A DNA stretch of 64,000 bases, taken from Aquila chrysaetos chrysaetos. Taxonomy: Eukaryota > Chordata > Aves > Accipitriformes > Accipitridae. Both the position numbers and the translations under genes were made by a program. Below are positions 15,001-29,542 of this stretch, piece by piece. Location of the stretch: NCBI RefSeq assembly GCF_900496995.4, contig NW_024470394.1, positions 1-64,000 of the forward strand. Reading direction: 5' to 3'. Below the pieces are notes generated by a model. That model made no database searches and was not told the DNA's origin. It worked only from the letters and a program-made list of their open reading frames with translations. Within the stretch, counting starts at the first letter, position 1, and the number at the start of each line of letters is the position of its first letter.

Positions 15001-18000
15001 TCCTTGGGATCCCAAAGTGTTTCCAGGACCCTAAAACGGGCCCAAACGACCCTTGGGAAACCAAAACCAGCCCAAAGTCTCCTCAGGACCCCACAACCAC
15101 CTAAACTGCTATCAGGATCACAGAACCCTCTGAAAGCATCCCCAAAACTGCCCCAAACCATCCTTGGAACCCTAAAAAAACCCCTAAAGCGTCCCTAGGA
15201 CACCAAAACTGTGCCGAGCCACTCTCGGGACCCCAGACGCACCTCAAAGCATCCCCAAAATTGTGCCAAACTGTCTTTGGGATCCCAAAGTGTTTCCAGG
15301 ACCCTAAAACGGGCCCAAACGACCCTTGGGAAACCAAACCAGCCCAAAGTCTCCTCAGGACCCCACAACCACCTAAACTGCTGTCAGGATCACAGAACCA
15401 TTTGAAAGCATCCCCAAAACTGTCCCAAACCATCTTTGGGATCCCAAAACCACTCCAAAGCGTCCTCAGGACCCCAAAACTGCCCCAGACCATCCTTGGA
15501 ACCCTAAAAAACCCCTAAAGCATCCCTAGGACACCAAAAACTGTGCCGAGCCACTCTCGGGACCCCAGACGCACCTCAAAGCATCCCCAAAATTGTGCCA
15601 AACTGTCCTTGGGATCCCAAAGTGTTTCCAGGACCCTAAAACAGGCCCAAACGACCCCTGGGACACCAAAACCAGCCCAAAGTCTCCTCAGGACCCCAAA
15701 ACCACCTAAACTGCTGTCAGGATCACAAAACCCTCTGAAAGCATCCCCAAAACTCTCCCAAACCATCTTTGGGATTACAGAACCGCTCCAAAGCGTCATC
15801 AAGACCCGAAAACTGCCCCAGACCATCCTTGGAACCCTAAAAAACCCCTAAAGCGTCCCTAGGACACCAAAACTGTGCCGAACCACTCTCGGGACCCCAG
15901 ACGCACCTCAAAGCATCCCCGAAATTGTGCCAAACTGTCCTTGGGATCCCAAAGTGTTTCCAGGACCCTAAAACGGGCCGAAACGACCCTTGGGACACCA
16001 AAACCAGCCCAAAGTCTCCTCAGGACCCCACAACCACCTAAACTGCTATCAGGATCACAGAACCCTCTGAAAGCATCCCCAAAACTGCCCCAAACCATCC
16101 TTGGAACCCTAAAAAACCCCTAAAGCGTCCCTAGGACACCAAAACTGTGCCGAGCCACTCTCGGGACCCCAGACCCACCTCAAAGCATCCCCAAAATTGT
16201 GCCAAACTGTCCTTGGGATCCCAAAGTGTTTCCAGGACCCTAAAACGGGCCCAAACGACCCTTGGGACACCAAAACCAGCCCAAAGTCTCCTCAGGACCC
16301 CACAACCACCTAAACTGCTGTCAGGATCACAGAACCATTTGAAAGCATCCCCAAAACTGTCCCAAACCATCTTTGGGATCCCAAAACCACTCCAAAGCGT
16401 CCTCAGGACCCCAAAACTGCCCCAAACCATCCTTGGAACCCTAAAAAAACCCCTAAAGCGTCCCTAGGACAACCAAAACTGTGCCGAGCCACTCTCGGGA
16501 CCCCCAGACCGCACCTCAAAGCATCCCCAAAATTGTGCCAAACTGTCCTTGTGGATCCCAAAGTGTTTCCAGGACCCTAAAACGGGCCCAAACGACCCTT
16601 GGGACACCAAAACCAGCCCAAAGTCTCCTCAGGACCCCACAACCACCTAAACTGATCAGGATCACAGAACCCTCTGAAAGCATCCCCAAAACTGTCCCAA
16701 ACCATCCTTGGAACTCCCCAGAAATACCTGAAGTGTCCCCAGGCATCAGAACTGCCCCACACCAAACCAGAGCATAGCCAGGACCCCTAAACTGCACTCA
16801 GGACCCCAGAACCATCTGAAAGCATCCCCAAAACTGCCCCAAATCATCCTTGGGATCGCCAAACCACCGCAAAGCATCCTCAGGACCCCAAAACTTCCGC
16901 AAAATACCCTTGGAACCCCCCCCCCAAAAACCCCTAAAGCATCCCTAGGACACCAAAACTGTGCCAAACCACCCTCGGGACCCCAGACCCAATTCAGAGC
17001 ATCCCCAAAATTGCGCTAACCTGTCCTTGGGATCCCCAGATCAACCCAAAGTGTTTCCAGGACCCTAAAACTGGCCCAGACCACCCTGGGACACCAAATC
17101 GACCCCAAAGCTTGCCCAGGACCCCAAAACCACACCAAAATTACACTCAGGACCCTAGAACCACAGCAAAATGTCCCAGGTCCCCAGAACTGCCCTTAAC
17201 CACTTTTGGAACCCCCAAAAAACCCCAGAGTCTCCTGAGGATCCAGAAACTGCCTCAAAGCACTCTCTGGATGCCAAAACCAGCCCAAAGTCTCCCCAGG
17301 ACCCCAAAACTACCCTAAACTGCTTGTCAGGATCACAGAACCATTTGAAAGCAATCCCCAAAACTGTCCAAACCATCCTTGGGAATCCCAAAAACCCCAA
17401 CTCCAAGCGTCCTCAGGACCCCAAAACTGCCCCAAAACCATCCTTGGAACCCTAAAAAACCCCTAAAGCGTCCCTAGACACCAAACACTGTGCCGAGCCA
17501 CTCTGGGACCCCAGACCCACCTCAAAGCATCCCCAAAATTGTGCCAAACTGTCCTTGGGAATCCCAAAGTGTTTCCAGGACCCTAAACGGGCCCAAACGA
17601 CCCTTGGGACACCAAAACCAGCCCAAAGTCTCCTCAGGACCCACAACCACCTAAACTGCTGTCAGGATCACAGAACCATTTGAAAGCATCCCCAAAACTC
17701 TCCCAAACCATCTTGGGATCAAAACCCTCCAAAGCGTCCTCAACCCAAAACTGCCCCAGACCATCCTTGGAACCCTAAAAAACCCCTAAAGCGTCCCTAG
17801 GACACCAAAACTGTGCCGAGCCACTCTCGGGACCCCAGACCCACCTCAAAGCATCCCCAAAATTGTGCCAAACTGTCCTTGGGATCCCAAAGTGTTTCCA
17901 GGACCCTAAAACGGGCCCAAACGACCCTTGGGACACCAAAACCAGCCCAAAGTCTCCTCAGGACCCCAAAACCACCTAAACTGCTGTCAGGATCACAGAA

Positions 18001-21000
18001 CCATTTGAAAGCATCCCCAAAACTGTCCCAAACCATCCTTGGGATCCCAAAACCACTCCAAAGCGTCCTCAGGACCCCAAAACTGCCCCAAACCATCCTT
18101 GGAACCCTAAAAAACCCCTAAAGCGTCCCTAGGATACCAAAACTGTGCTAACCACGCTCTGGGACCCCAGACGCACCTCAAAGCCATCCCCAAAATTGTG
18201 CCAAACTGTCCTTGGGATCCCAAAGTGTTTCCAGGACCCTAAAACGGGCCCAAACGACCCTTGGGACACCAAAACCAGCCCAAAGTCTCCTCAGGACCCC
18301 ACAACCACCTAAACTGCTGTCAGGATCACAGAACCCTCTGAAAGCATCCCCAAAACTGCCCCAAAACCAATCCTTGGCAACTCCCCAGAAATGCCTGAAG
18401 TGTCCCCAGGGCATCAGAACTGCCCCACACCAAACCAGAGCATAGCCAGGACCCCTAAACTGCGCTCAGGACCCCAGAACCATCTGAAAGCATCCCCAAA
18501 ACTGCCCCAAATCATCCTTGGGATCGCCAAACCACCGCAAAGCATCCTCAGGACCCCAAAACCTTCCCAAAAATACCCTTGGAAAAACCCCCCCCCCAAA
18601 AACCCCTAAAGCATCCCTAGGACACCAAAACTGTGCCAAACCACCCTCGGGACCCCAGACCCAATTCAGAGCATCCCCAAAATTGCGCTAACCTGTCCTT
18701 GGGATCCCCAGATCAACCCAAAGTGTTTCCAGGACCCTAAAACTGGCCCAGACCACCCCTGGGACACCAAATCGACCCCAAAGCTGCCCAGGACCCCAAA
18801 CCACAACAAAATTACACTCAGGACCCTAGAACCACAGCAAAATGTCCCCAGGTCCCCAAAACTGCCCTTAACCACTTTTGGAACCCCAAAACACCCCAGA
18901 GTCTCCTGAGGATCCAGAAACTGCCTCAAAGCACTCTCTGGATGCCAAAAACCAGCCCAAAGTCTCCCCAGGACCCCCAAAACTACCCTAAACTGCTGTC
19001 AGGATCACAGACCCCTCTGAAGGCATCCCCAAAATTGCCCCGAACCATCCTTGGGATCCTAAAAGCACTCCAAAGGTCCCCCCAGTACCCAAAACTGCCT
19101 CAAACCACTCTCAGGACCCCAAAACCACCCCAGAGTTTGCCCAGGACCCCAAAAGTGCCCTAAATCGCTCTTGGAACCCCAGACCCTCTGGAAAGCATCC
19201 CCAAAACTCTCCCAAACCATCCTTGGGACCATAAAACCACTCCAAAGTTCCCCCCAGTACCCAAAACTGCCCCAGACCATCCTTGAACCCTAAAAAACCC
19301 CAAAGCGTCCCTAGGACACCAAAAACTGTGCCGAGCCACTCTCGGGACCTCCAGACCCCCTCAAGCATCCCCAAAATTGTGCCAAACTGTCCTTGGGATC
19401 CCAAAGTGGTTTCCAGGACCCTAAAACGGCCCAAACGACCTTGGACAACCAAAACCAGCCCAAGTCTCCATCAGGACCCCCAAAACCACCTAAACTGCTG
19501 TCAGGATCACAGAACCATTTGAAAGCATCCCCAAAACTGTTCCCAAACCATCCTTGGGATCCCAAAACCACTCCAAAGCGTCCTCGGGACCCCAAAAACT
19601 GCCCCAAAACCATCCTTGGAAACCTAAAAACCCCAAAGCGTCATAGGACAACAAAACTGTGCCGAACCACTCTCGGGACCCCAGACCCACCTCAGAGCAT
19701 CCCCAAAATTGTGCCAAACTGTCCTTGGCATCCCAAAGTGTTTCCAGGACCCTAAAACGGGCCCCCAAACGGACCCTTGGGACACCAAAACCAGCCCAAA
19801 GTCCTCCTCAGGACCCCAAAAGCTACCTAACTGCCTGTCAGGATCACAGAACCCTCTGAAGGCATCCCCAAATTGCCCCCAACCATCCTTGGGACCCTAA
19901 AAGCACGCCAAAGTCACCCCAGGACCCAAAACTACTGGCCCCAAACCATCTTGGAACTCCCCCCAAATGCCTTGAAGTGTCCCCAGGGCATCCGAACTGC
20001 CCCAAACCAAACCAGAGCATAGCCAGGACCCCCAAAACTGCCCCTAAATCACTCATGGGACCCCAGAACCATCTGAAAGCATCCCCCAAACTCTCCCAAA
20101 CCATCCTTGGGATCCCCAAAACCACTCCAAAGCGTCCTCGGACCCCAAAACTGCCCCAGACCATCCTTGGAAACCTAAAAACCCCTAAAGCATCCCTAGG
20201 CAAACCAAAACTGTGCCGAGCCACTCTCGGGACCCCAGACCCACCTCAAAGCATCCCCAAAATTGTGCCAAACTGTCCTTGGCATCCCAAAGGTTTCAGA
20301 CCCTAAAATGGGCCCAAACGACCCTTGGGACACCAAAACCAGCCCAAACGTCTCCTCAGGACCCCAAAACCACCTAAACTGCTGTCAGGATCACAGAACC
20401 CTCTGAAAGGCATCCCCAAACTGCCCAAACCATCCTTGGAACTCCCCCAAAATGCCTGAAGTGTCCCCAGGGCATTCCGAACTGCCCCAAACCAACCAGA
20501 GCATAGCCAGACCCCAAAACTGCACTCAGGACCCCAGAACCATCTGAAAGCATCCCCAAAAACTGCCCCCAAATCATCCTTGGGATCGCCAAAACCACCG
20601 CAAAGCATCCTCAGGACCCCAAAACTTCCCCAAAATACCCTTGGACACACCCCCCCCCCCCAAAAAACCCCTAAAGCATCCCTAGGACACCAAAACTGTG
20701 CCAAACCACCCTCGGGACCCCAGACCCAATTCAGAGCATCCCCAAAATTGCGCTAACCTGTCCTTGGGATCCCCAGATCAACCCAAAGTGTTTCCAGGAC
20801 CCTAAAACTGGCCCAGACCACCCCTGGGACACCAAATCGACCCCAAAGCTTGCCCAGGACCCCAAAACCACACCAAAATTACACTCAGGACCCTAGAACC
20901 ACACCAAAATGTCCCCAGGTCCCCAGAACTGCCCTTAACCACTTTTGGAACCCCAAAACACCCCAGAGTCTCCTGAGGATCCAGAAACTGCCTCAAAGCA

Positions 21001-24000
21001 CTCTCTGGATGCCAAAACCAGCCCAAAGTCTCCCCAGGACCCCAAAACTACCCTAAACTGCTGTCAGGATCACAGAACCCTCTGAAGGCATCCCCAAAAT
21101 TGCCCCGAACCATCCGTGGGATCCTAAAAGCACTCCAAAGTTCCCCCCAGTACCCAAAACTGCCTCAAAACCAACTCTCAGGACCCCAAACCCAACCCCA
21201 GAGTTTGCCCAGGAACCCAAAAGTGCCCTAAATCGCTCTTGGAACCCTCAGAACCCTCTGAAAAGCATCCCCCCAAACTCTCCCAAACGCCATCCTTGGG
21301 ACCATAAACCACTCCAAGTTCCCTCCCTCCCCAGTAGTACCCAAAACTGCCCCAGACCCTCCGTGGAAACCCTAAAAAAAAACCCCTAAAGCGTCCCTAG
21401 GACACCAAAACTGTGCCGAGCCACTCTCGTGGGACCCCACAAGACCCACCTCAAGAGCAATCCCCAAAATTGTGTGCCCAAACTGTCCCTTGGGAATCCC
21501 AAAGTGTTTCCAGGACCCTATAAACGGCCCAACCGACCCTTGGGACACCAAAAACACGCCCAAAGTCTCCTCAGGGACCCCAACGCTACCTAAACTGCTG
21601 TCAGGATCACAGACCCCTCTGAAGGCATCCCCAAAATTGCCCCAAACCATCCTGGGACCCTAAAAGCACTCCAAAGTCACCCCAGGACCCCAAAACTGCC
21701 CCAAACCATCCTTGGAACTCCCCCAAAATGCCTGAAGTGTCCCCCAGGGCATCCGAAACTGCCCCAAACCAAACCAGAGCATAGCAGGACCCCAAAACTG
21801 CCCTAAATCACTCATGGGACCCCAGAACCATCTGAAAGCATCCCCAAAACTCTCCCAAACCATCCTTGGGATCCCAAAACCACTCCAAAGCGTCCTCAGG
21901 ACCCCAAAACTGCCCCAGACCATCCTTGGAAACCTAAAAAACCCCTAAAGCATCCCTAGGACACCAAAACTGTGCCGAGCCACTCTCGGGACCCCAGACC
22001 CACCTCAAAGCATCCCCAAAATTGTGCCAAACTGTCCTTGGCATCCCAAAGTGTTTCCAGGACCCTAAAACGGGCCCAAACGACCCTTGGGACACCAAAA
22101 CCAGCCCAAAGTCTCCTCAGGACCCCAAAACCACCTAAACTGCTGTCAGGATCACAGAACCCTCTGAAAGCATCCCCAAAACTGCCCCAAACCATCCTTG
22201 GAACTCCCCCAAAATGCCTGAAGTGTCCCCAGGGCATCCGAACTGCCCCAAACCAAACCAGAGCATAGCCAGGACCCCAAAACTGCACTCAGGACCCCAG
22301 AACCATCTGAAAGCATCCCCAAAACTGCCCCAAATCATCCTTGGGATCGCCAAACCACCGCAAAGCATCCTCAGGACCCCAAAACTTCCCCAAAATACCC
22401 TTGGACACCCCCCCCCCCCAAAAACCCCTAAAGCATCCCTAGGACACCAAAACTGTGCCAAAACCACCCTCGGGACCCCAGACCCAATTCAGAGCATCCC
22501 CAAAATTGCGCTAACCTGTCCTTGGGATCCCCAGATCAACCCAAAGTGTTTCCAGGACCCTAAAACTGGCCCAGACCACCCCTGGGACACCAAATCGACC
22601 CCAAAGCTTGCCCAGGACCCCAAAACCACACCAAAATTACACTCAGGACCCTAGAACCACAGCAAAATGTCCCCAGGTCCCCAGAACTGCCCTTAACCAC
22701 TTTTGGAACCCCAAAACACCCCAGAGTCTCCTGAGGATCCAGAAACTGCCTCAAAGCACTCTCTGGATGCCAAAACCAGCCCAAAGTCTCCCCAGGACCC
22801 CAAAACTACCCTAAACTGCTGTCAGGATCACAGAACCCTCTGAAGGCATCCCCAAAATTGCCCCGAACCATCCTTGGGATCCTAAAAGCACTCCAAAGTT
22901 CCCCCCAGTACCCAAAACTGCCTCAAACCACTCTCAGGACCCCAAAACCACCCCAGAGTTTGCCCAGGACCCCAAAACTGCCCTAAATCGCTCTTGGAAC
23001 CCCAGAACCCTCTGAAAGCATCCCCAAAACTCTCCCAAACCATCCTTGGGACCATAAAACCACTCCAAAGTTCCCCCCAGTACCCAAAACTGCCTCAAAC
23101 CCACTCTCAGGACCCCAAAACCACCCCAGAGTTTGCCCAGGACCCCAAAACTGCCCTAAATCACTCTTGGAACCCCAGAATCATCTGAAAGCATGCCCAA
23201 AACTCTCCCAAACCATCCTTGGAGCCCTAAAAAACCCCTAAAGCGTCCCTAGGATACCAAAACTGTGCCGAGCCACTCTCGGGACCCCAGACCCACCTCA
23301 GAGCATCCCCAAAATTGTGTCAAACTGTCCTTGGGATCCCAAAGTGTTTCCAGGACCCTAAAACGGGCCCAAACGACCCTTGGGACACCAAAACCAGCCC
23401 AAAGTCTCCTCAGGACCCCAAAGCTACCTAAACTGCTGTCAGGATCACAGAACCCTCTGAAGGCATCCCCAAAATTGCCCCAAACCATCCTTGGGACCCT
23501 AAAAGCACTCCAAAGTCACCCCAGGACCCCAAAACTGCCCCAAACCATCCTTGGAACTCCCCCAAAATGCCTGAAGTGTCCCCAGGGCATCCGAACTGCC
23601 CCAAACCAAACCAGAGCATAGCCAGGACCCCAAAACTGCACTCAGGACCCCAGAACCATCTGAAAGCATCCCCAAAACTGCCCCAAATCATCCTTGGGAT
23701 CGCCAAACCACCGCAAAGCATCCTCAGGACCCCAAAACTTCCCCAAAATACCCTTGGACACACCCCCCCCCCCCCAAAAAACCCCTAAAGCATCCCTAGG
23801 ACACCAAAACTGTGCCAAACCACCCTCGGGACCCCAGACCCAATTCAGAGCATCCCCAAAATTGCGCTAACCTGTCCTTGGGATCCCCAGATCAACCCAA
23901 AGTGTTTCCAGGACCCTAAAACTGGCCCAGACCACCCCTGGGACACCAAATCGACCCCAAAGCTTGCCCAGGACCCCAAAACCACAACAAAATTACACTC

Positions 24001-27000
24001 AGGACCCTAGAACCACAGCAAAATGTCCCCAGGTCCCCAGAACTGCCCTTAACCACTTTTGGAACCCCAAAACACCCCAGAGTCTCCTGAGGATCCAGAA
24101 ACTGCCTCAAAGCACTCTCTGGATGCCAAAACCAGCCCAAAGTCTCCCCAGGACCCCAAAACTACCCTAAACTGCTGTCAGGATCACAGAACCCTCTGAA
24201 GGCATCCCCAAAATTGACCCGAACCATCCGTGGGATCCTAAAAGCACTCCAAAGTTCCCCCCAGTACCCCAAAACTGCCTCTAACCACTCTCAGGACCCC
24301 AAAACCACCCCAGAGTTTGCCCAGGACCCTAAAACTGCCCTAAATCGCTCTTGGAACCCCAGAACCCTCTGAAAGCATCCCCAAAACTCTCCCAAACCAT
24401 CCTTGGGACCATAAAACCACTCCAAAGTTCCCCCCAGTACCCAAAACTGCCTCAAACCACTCTCAGGACCCCAAAACCACCCCAGAGTTTGCCCAGGACC
24501 CCAAAACTGCCCTAAATCACTCTTGGAACCCCAGAATCATCTGAAAGCATGCCCAAAACTCTCCCAAACCATCCTTGGAGCCCTAAAAAACCCCTAAAGC
24601 GTCCCTAGGATACCAAAACTGTGCCGAGCCACTCTCGGGACCCCAGACCCACCTCAGAGCATCCCCAAAATTGTGCCAAACTGTCCTTGGGATCCCAAAG
24701 TGTTTCCAGGACCCTAAAACGGGCCCAAACGACCCTTGGGACACCAAAACCAGCCCAAAGTCTCCTCAGGACCCCAAAGCTACCTAAACTGCTGTCAGGA
24801 TCACAGAACCCTCTGAAGGCATCCCCAAAATTGCCCCAAACCATCCTTGGGACCCTAAAAGCACTCCAAAGTCACCCCAGGACCCCAAAACTGCCCCAAA
24901 CCATCCTTGGAACTCCCCCAAAATGCCTGAAGTGTCCCCAGGGCATCCGAACTGCCCCAAACCAAACCAGAGCATAGCCAGGACCCCAAAACTGCCCTAA
25001 ATCACTCATGGGACCCCAGAACCATCTGAAAGCATCCCCAAAACTCTCCCAAACCATCCTTGGGATCCCAAAACCACTCCAAAGCGTCCTCAGGACCCCA
25101 AAACTGCCCCAAACCATCCTTGGAAACCTAAAAAACCCCTAAAGCATCCCTAGGACACCAAAACTGTGCCGAGCCACTCTCGGGACCCCAGACCCACCTC
25201 AAAGCATCCCCAAAATTGTGCCAAACTGTCCTTGGCATCCCAAAGTGTTTCCAGGACCCTAAAACGGGCCCAAACGACCCTTGGGACACCAAAACCAGCC
25301 CAAAGTCTCCTCAGGACCCCAAAACCACCTAAACTGCTGTCAGGATCACAGAACCCTCTGAAGGCATTCCCAAAATTGCCCCAAGCCATCCTTGGGACCC
25401 TAAAAGCACTCCAAAGTCACCCCAGGACTCCAAAACTGCCCCAAACCATCCTTGGAACTCCCCCAAAATGCCTGAAGCGTCCCCAGGGCATCCGAACTGC
25501 CCCAAACCAAACCAGAGCATAGCCAGGACCCCAAAACTGCCCTAAATCACTCATGGGACCCCAGAACCATCTGAAAGCATCCCCAAAACTGTCCCAAACC
25601 ATCCTTGGGATCCCAAAACCACTCCAAAGCGTCCTCGGGACCCCAAAACTGCCCCAAACCATCCTTGGAAACCTAAAAAACCCCTAAAGCGTCCCTAGGA
25701 CACCAAAACTGTGCCGAGCCACTCTCGGGACCCCAGACCCACCTCAAAGCATCCCCAAAATTGTGCCAAACTGTCCTTGGGATCCCAAAGTGTTTCCAGG
25801 ACCCTAAAACGGGCCCAAATGACCCTTGGGACACCAAAACCAGCCCAAAGTCTCCTCAGGACCCCACAACCACCTAAACTGCTGTCAGGATCACAGAAAC
25901 CCTCCGAAAGCATCCCCAAAACTGCCCCGAACCATCCTTGGAACCCTAAAAAACCCCTAAAGCGTCCCTAGGACACCAAAACTGTGCCAAACTACTCTTG
26001 GGACCCCAGACCCACCTTTAAGCATTTCCGAAATTGTGCCAAACTGTCCTTGGGATCCCAAAGTGTTTCCAGGAACATAAAATGGGCTCAAATGACCCTT
26101 GGGACACCAAAACCAGTCCAAAGTCTCCCCAGGACCCCAAAACCACCTAAACTGCTGTCAGGATCACAGAACCCTCTGAAAGCATCCCCAAAACTGTCCC
26201 AAACCATCCTTGGGACCCTAAAACCACTCCAAAGGTCCCCCCAGTACCCAAAACTCCCTCAAACCACTCTCAGGACCCCAAAACCAGAGTTTGCCCAGGA
26301 CCCCAAAACTGCCCTACATCGCTCTTGGAACCCCAGAATCATCTGAAAGCATGCCCAAAACTCTCCCAAACCATCCTTGGAGCCCTAAAAAACCCCTAAA
26401 GCATCCCTAGGACACCAAAACTGTGCCGAACCACTCTCGGGACACCAGACGCACCTCAAAGCATCCTCAAAATTGTGTCAAACTGTCCTTGGGTTCCCAA
26501 AGTGTTTCCAGGACCCTAAAACGGGCCCAAACGACCCTTGGGACACCAAAACCAGCCCAAAGTCTCCCCAGGACCCCAAAACTACCCTAAACTGCTGTCA
26601 GGATCACAGAACCCTCTGAAGGCATCCCCAAAATTGCCCCGAACCATCCTTGGGATCCTAAAAGCACTCCAAAGTTCCCCCCAGTACCCAAAACTGCCTC
26701 AAACCACTCTCAGGACCCCAAAACCACCCCAGAGTTTGCCCAGGACCCCAAAACTGCACTACATCGCTCTTGGAACACTAGAATCATCTGAAAGCATCCC
26801 CAAAACTCTCCCAAACCACCCTTGGGACCATAAAAGCACTCCAAAGTTCCCCCCAGTACCCTAAAACAGCCCCAAACCATCCTTGGAACTCCCCCAAAAT
26901 GCCTGAAGTGTCCCCAGGGCATCCGAACTGCCCCAAACCAAACCAGAGCATAGCCAGGACCCGAAAACTGCCCTAAATCACTCATGGGACCCCAGAACCA

Positions 27001-27952
27001 TCTGAAAGCATCCCCCAAAACTGTCCCAAACCATCCTTGGGATCCCAAAACCACTCCAAAAGCTGTCCTCAGGACCCCAAAACTGCCCCAGACCATCCTT
27101 GGAAACCTAAAAAACCCCTAAAGCATCCCTAGGACACAAAACTGTTGCCCGAGCCACTCTCGGGACCCCCAGACCCCCCTCAAAGCATCCCCCAAAATTG
27201 TGCCAAACTGTCCTTGGGATCCCAAAGTGTTTCCAGGACCCTAAAACGGGCCCAAACGACCCTTGGGACACCAAAACCAGCCCAAAGTCTCTCAGGACCC
27301 CAAAACCACCTAACTGCTGTCAGGATCACAGAACCCTCTGAAGGCATCCCCACCAAATTGCCCCCAAACCATACTTTTGGAACTCCCCCAAGATGCCTTC
27401 GACCCCCAGTGTCCTCCCAGGTCATCAGAACTTGACCCAAACCAAACCCAAGAGCAGTAGCCAGGACCCCTAATAACTGCGCTCAGGACCCCAGAACCAT
27501 CTGAAAGCATCCCCAAAACTGCCCCAAATCATCCTTGGGTATCGCCCCAAACACACCGCAAAGAATCCCTAGGACCCCAAAAACTTCCCCACAATACCCT
27601 TGGACACACACACCCCCCCAAAACCCCTAAAGCATCCCTAGGACACCAAAACTGTGCCAAACCACCCTTGGGACCCCAGACCCAATTCAGAGCATCCCCA
27701 AAATTGCGCTAACCTGTCCTTGGGATCCCCAGATCAACCCAAAGTGTTTCCAGGACCCTAAAACTGGCCCAGACCACCCTTTGGACCCTAAAAAACCCCT
27801 AAAGCGTCCCTAGGACACCAAAACTGTGCCGAGCCACTCTCGGGACCCCAGACCCACCTCAAAGCATCCCCAAAATTGTGCCAAACTGTCCTTGGGATCT
27901 CAAAGTGTTTCCAGGACCCTAAAACTGGCCCAGACCACCCCTGGGACACCAA
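1..27952. repeat. Large C/A-rich tandem satellite array with ~332 bp higher-order unit
   Basis: The whole stretch is made of short related subunits of about 30-34 bp, each built on cores such as AGGACCCCAAAACTG and CCTTGGGATCCCAAA. About ten subunits form a higher-order unit. The landmark GAGCCACTCTCGGGA recurs about every 332 bp (for example near 13267 and 13599, 14606 and 14938, 15543 and 15875). A shortened unit of about 272 bp also occurs (15875 to 16147). A second unit type, marked by CAAAGCTTGCCCAGGAC with a HindIII site, interrupts the first at irregular spacing (near 9890, 12720, 14230, 17110, 20840, 22600, 23955). GGATCC and CCTAGG sites recur in most units. The + strand is C and A rich, so stops are rare and open frames appear on both strands; these are not genes. 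The array runs off the left end of the window. Confidence 0.97.
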
Positions 27953-29160
27953 AACCACCCCAAAGCATTGTCCAGGACCCCAGAAGTAGTCTAAATTACT
28001 CTCATGATGCCAGAGCAACCCCAAAGTCTCCCTAGGACCCCAAAAGTTCCTCTAACCAATCTCAGGACCCCAAACCCAGGTCAAAGCGTCCCCCATGACC
28101 CCAGAACTTCCCCAAACCACTCTCAGGACCCCAGACCCACCTCAGAGCGTCACCCAAACTGCCCCAAACCATCCTTGGGATCCCCAAACCACCCCAGTGT
28201 GTTTCCAGGACCCTAAAACTGGCCCAAACAACTGTTGGTACACCAAAACCATCCCAAAGTCTCCCTAGGACCCCAAAACTACCCTAAAGCACACTTGGGA
28301 TCCCCAAACCACACCAAAGCGTCCCCAGAGCTACCCTTAGAAAACTGCCCCAAACCACTCTCAGGACCCCAGAACCACAATAAAGTTTTCTCAATGCCAA
28401 AACTTTCCCAAACCATTCTTTGAACCCACCAAAAAAAAGCATGGCCCAGGATACCAGAACTGCCCCAAACCACTCTCGGGATGCCAACATCCCCCCAAAG
28501 TCTCCTGAGGACCCCAAAACTGCCCCAAACCATCCTTGGAACCCCAAAACCACTCCAAAAGGTCCCCAGGACCCCAAAACTACCCTGAATTACACTCAGG
28601 ACCCCAGAATCACATCAAAGCATTTCCAAAACTGCCCCAATCCTCTCTTGGGATCCCAGAACAACCCCAAAGTCTCCCCAAGACCCCAAAACTGCTTCTA
28701 ACCAATCTCAGGACCCCAAACCCATGCTAAGGTGTCCCCAGGATCCCCAAAATTGCCCCAGACCATTCTCAGGGACCACAGAACCTCCTCAAGGCATCCA
28801 CAAAACCCACAAAACCATTCTTGGGACTCCAGAACCACCCCAAATTCTCTCCAGGAACCCAAAACTACCCTAAATCACATTCAGGACCCCAGAACTACCT
28901 CAAAGCATCCGAAAAACTGCCAAAACTACTCTCGGGATCCTGGAACAAACCCAAAGTCTCCCCAGGACCCAAAAACTCACTCAGACCACTGTCAGGACCC
29001 CAAAAACATGCCAGAGCGTTCTCAGGACCCCAAAACTGCCCCAAACCATCCTTGAACCTCCCCCAAAAAAACCCTGAAGCATCCCCAGGACCCCAAAACT
29101 GCCCCAAACCACTCTTGGCACCCCAGAACTGCCCCCTCACCTTACAGCCACCCTAAACCA
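27953..29160. repeat. Diverged edge of satellite array (copy 1)
   Basis: The subunits here still show the AGGACCCCAAAACT core but differ from one another far more than in the main array, and the 332 bp order is lost. The same stretch, in the same order, is present at 53081-54290, so it belongs to the duplicated block and not to the rapidly changing array. Diverged flanking monomers are typical of satellite array borders. Confidence 0.85.
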
Positions 29161-29542
29161 TCCCCTTGCAACCCAGAACCCCTCCCAACCATCTCTTAAC
29201 TCTGCTGGTGACCCCCCCAAACTGCCCCGGGGACCCCAAAACCGGCCCCACACTCCTCCCGTGACCCTCTTCCACCTTCTCCTCAAGTTAGGGTCCCCAC
29301 CCCACCCCCCTGGGACCCTGAAACTCCTCTGGGGACCCCAAAATCACCCCAGGGACCCCCAAACCAACCCTACATTGCTCCCCTTACCTTCTTCCACCTT
29401 CTCCTCACGATGGGGTCCTCAAAATGACCTCAGAGCTCCCTGGGGACCCTAAACTCCCCTTCCAGGGGTCCCCCCCAATTTGGGGGGGGGGCTGTGTGTG
29501 ACTGATGGGTTGGGTGTGCGTCCCCCCCTCTTCTCTTCCCAG
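29161..29542. other. GC-rich spacer between satellite edge and exon
   Basis: The CCCC/AAAA pattern decays here into C-rich sequence with several repeats of ACCTTCTTCCACCTTCTCCTC type. A polypyrimidine tract just before 29543 serves as the acceptor of the following exon. No other gene-like feature was seen. Confidence 0.5.

Noticed and set aside
1-27952. Dozens of open frames of 60-230 codons on both strands in the satellite
   Set aside because: They repeat with the satellite, overlap on both strands, start and stop at random within units, and the 332 bp unit is not a multiple of three.
1-27952. CRISPR-like array
   Set aside because: Repeats are contiguous and variable without unique spacers, and the genome is clearly avian.
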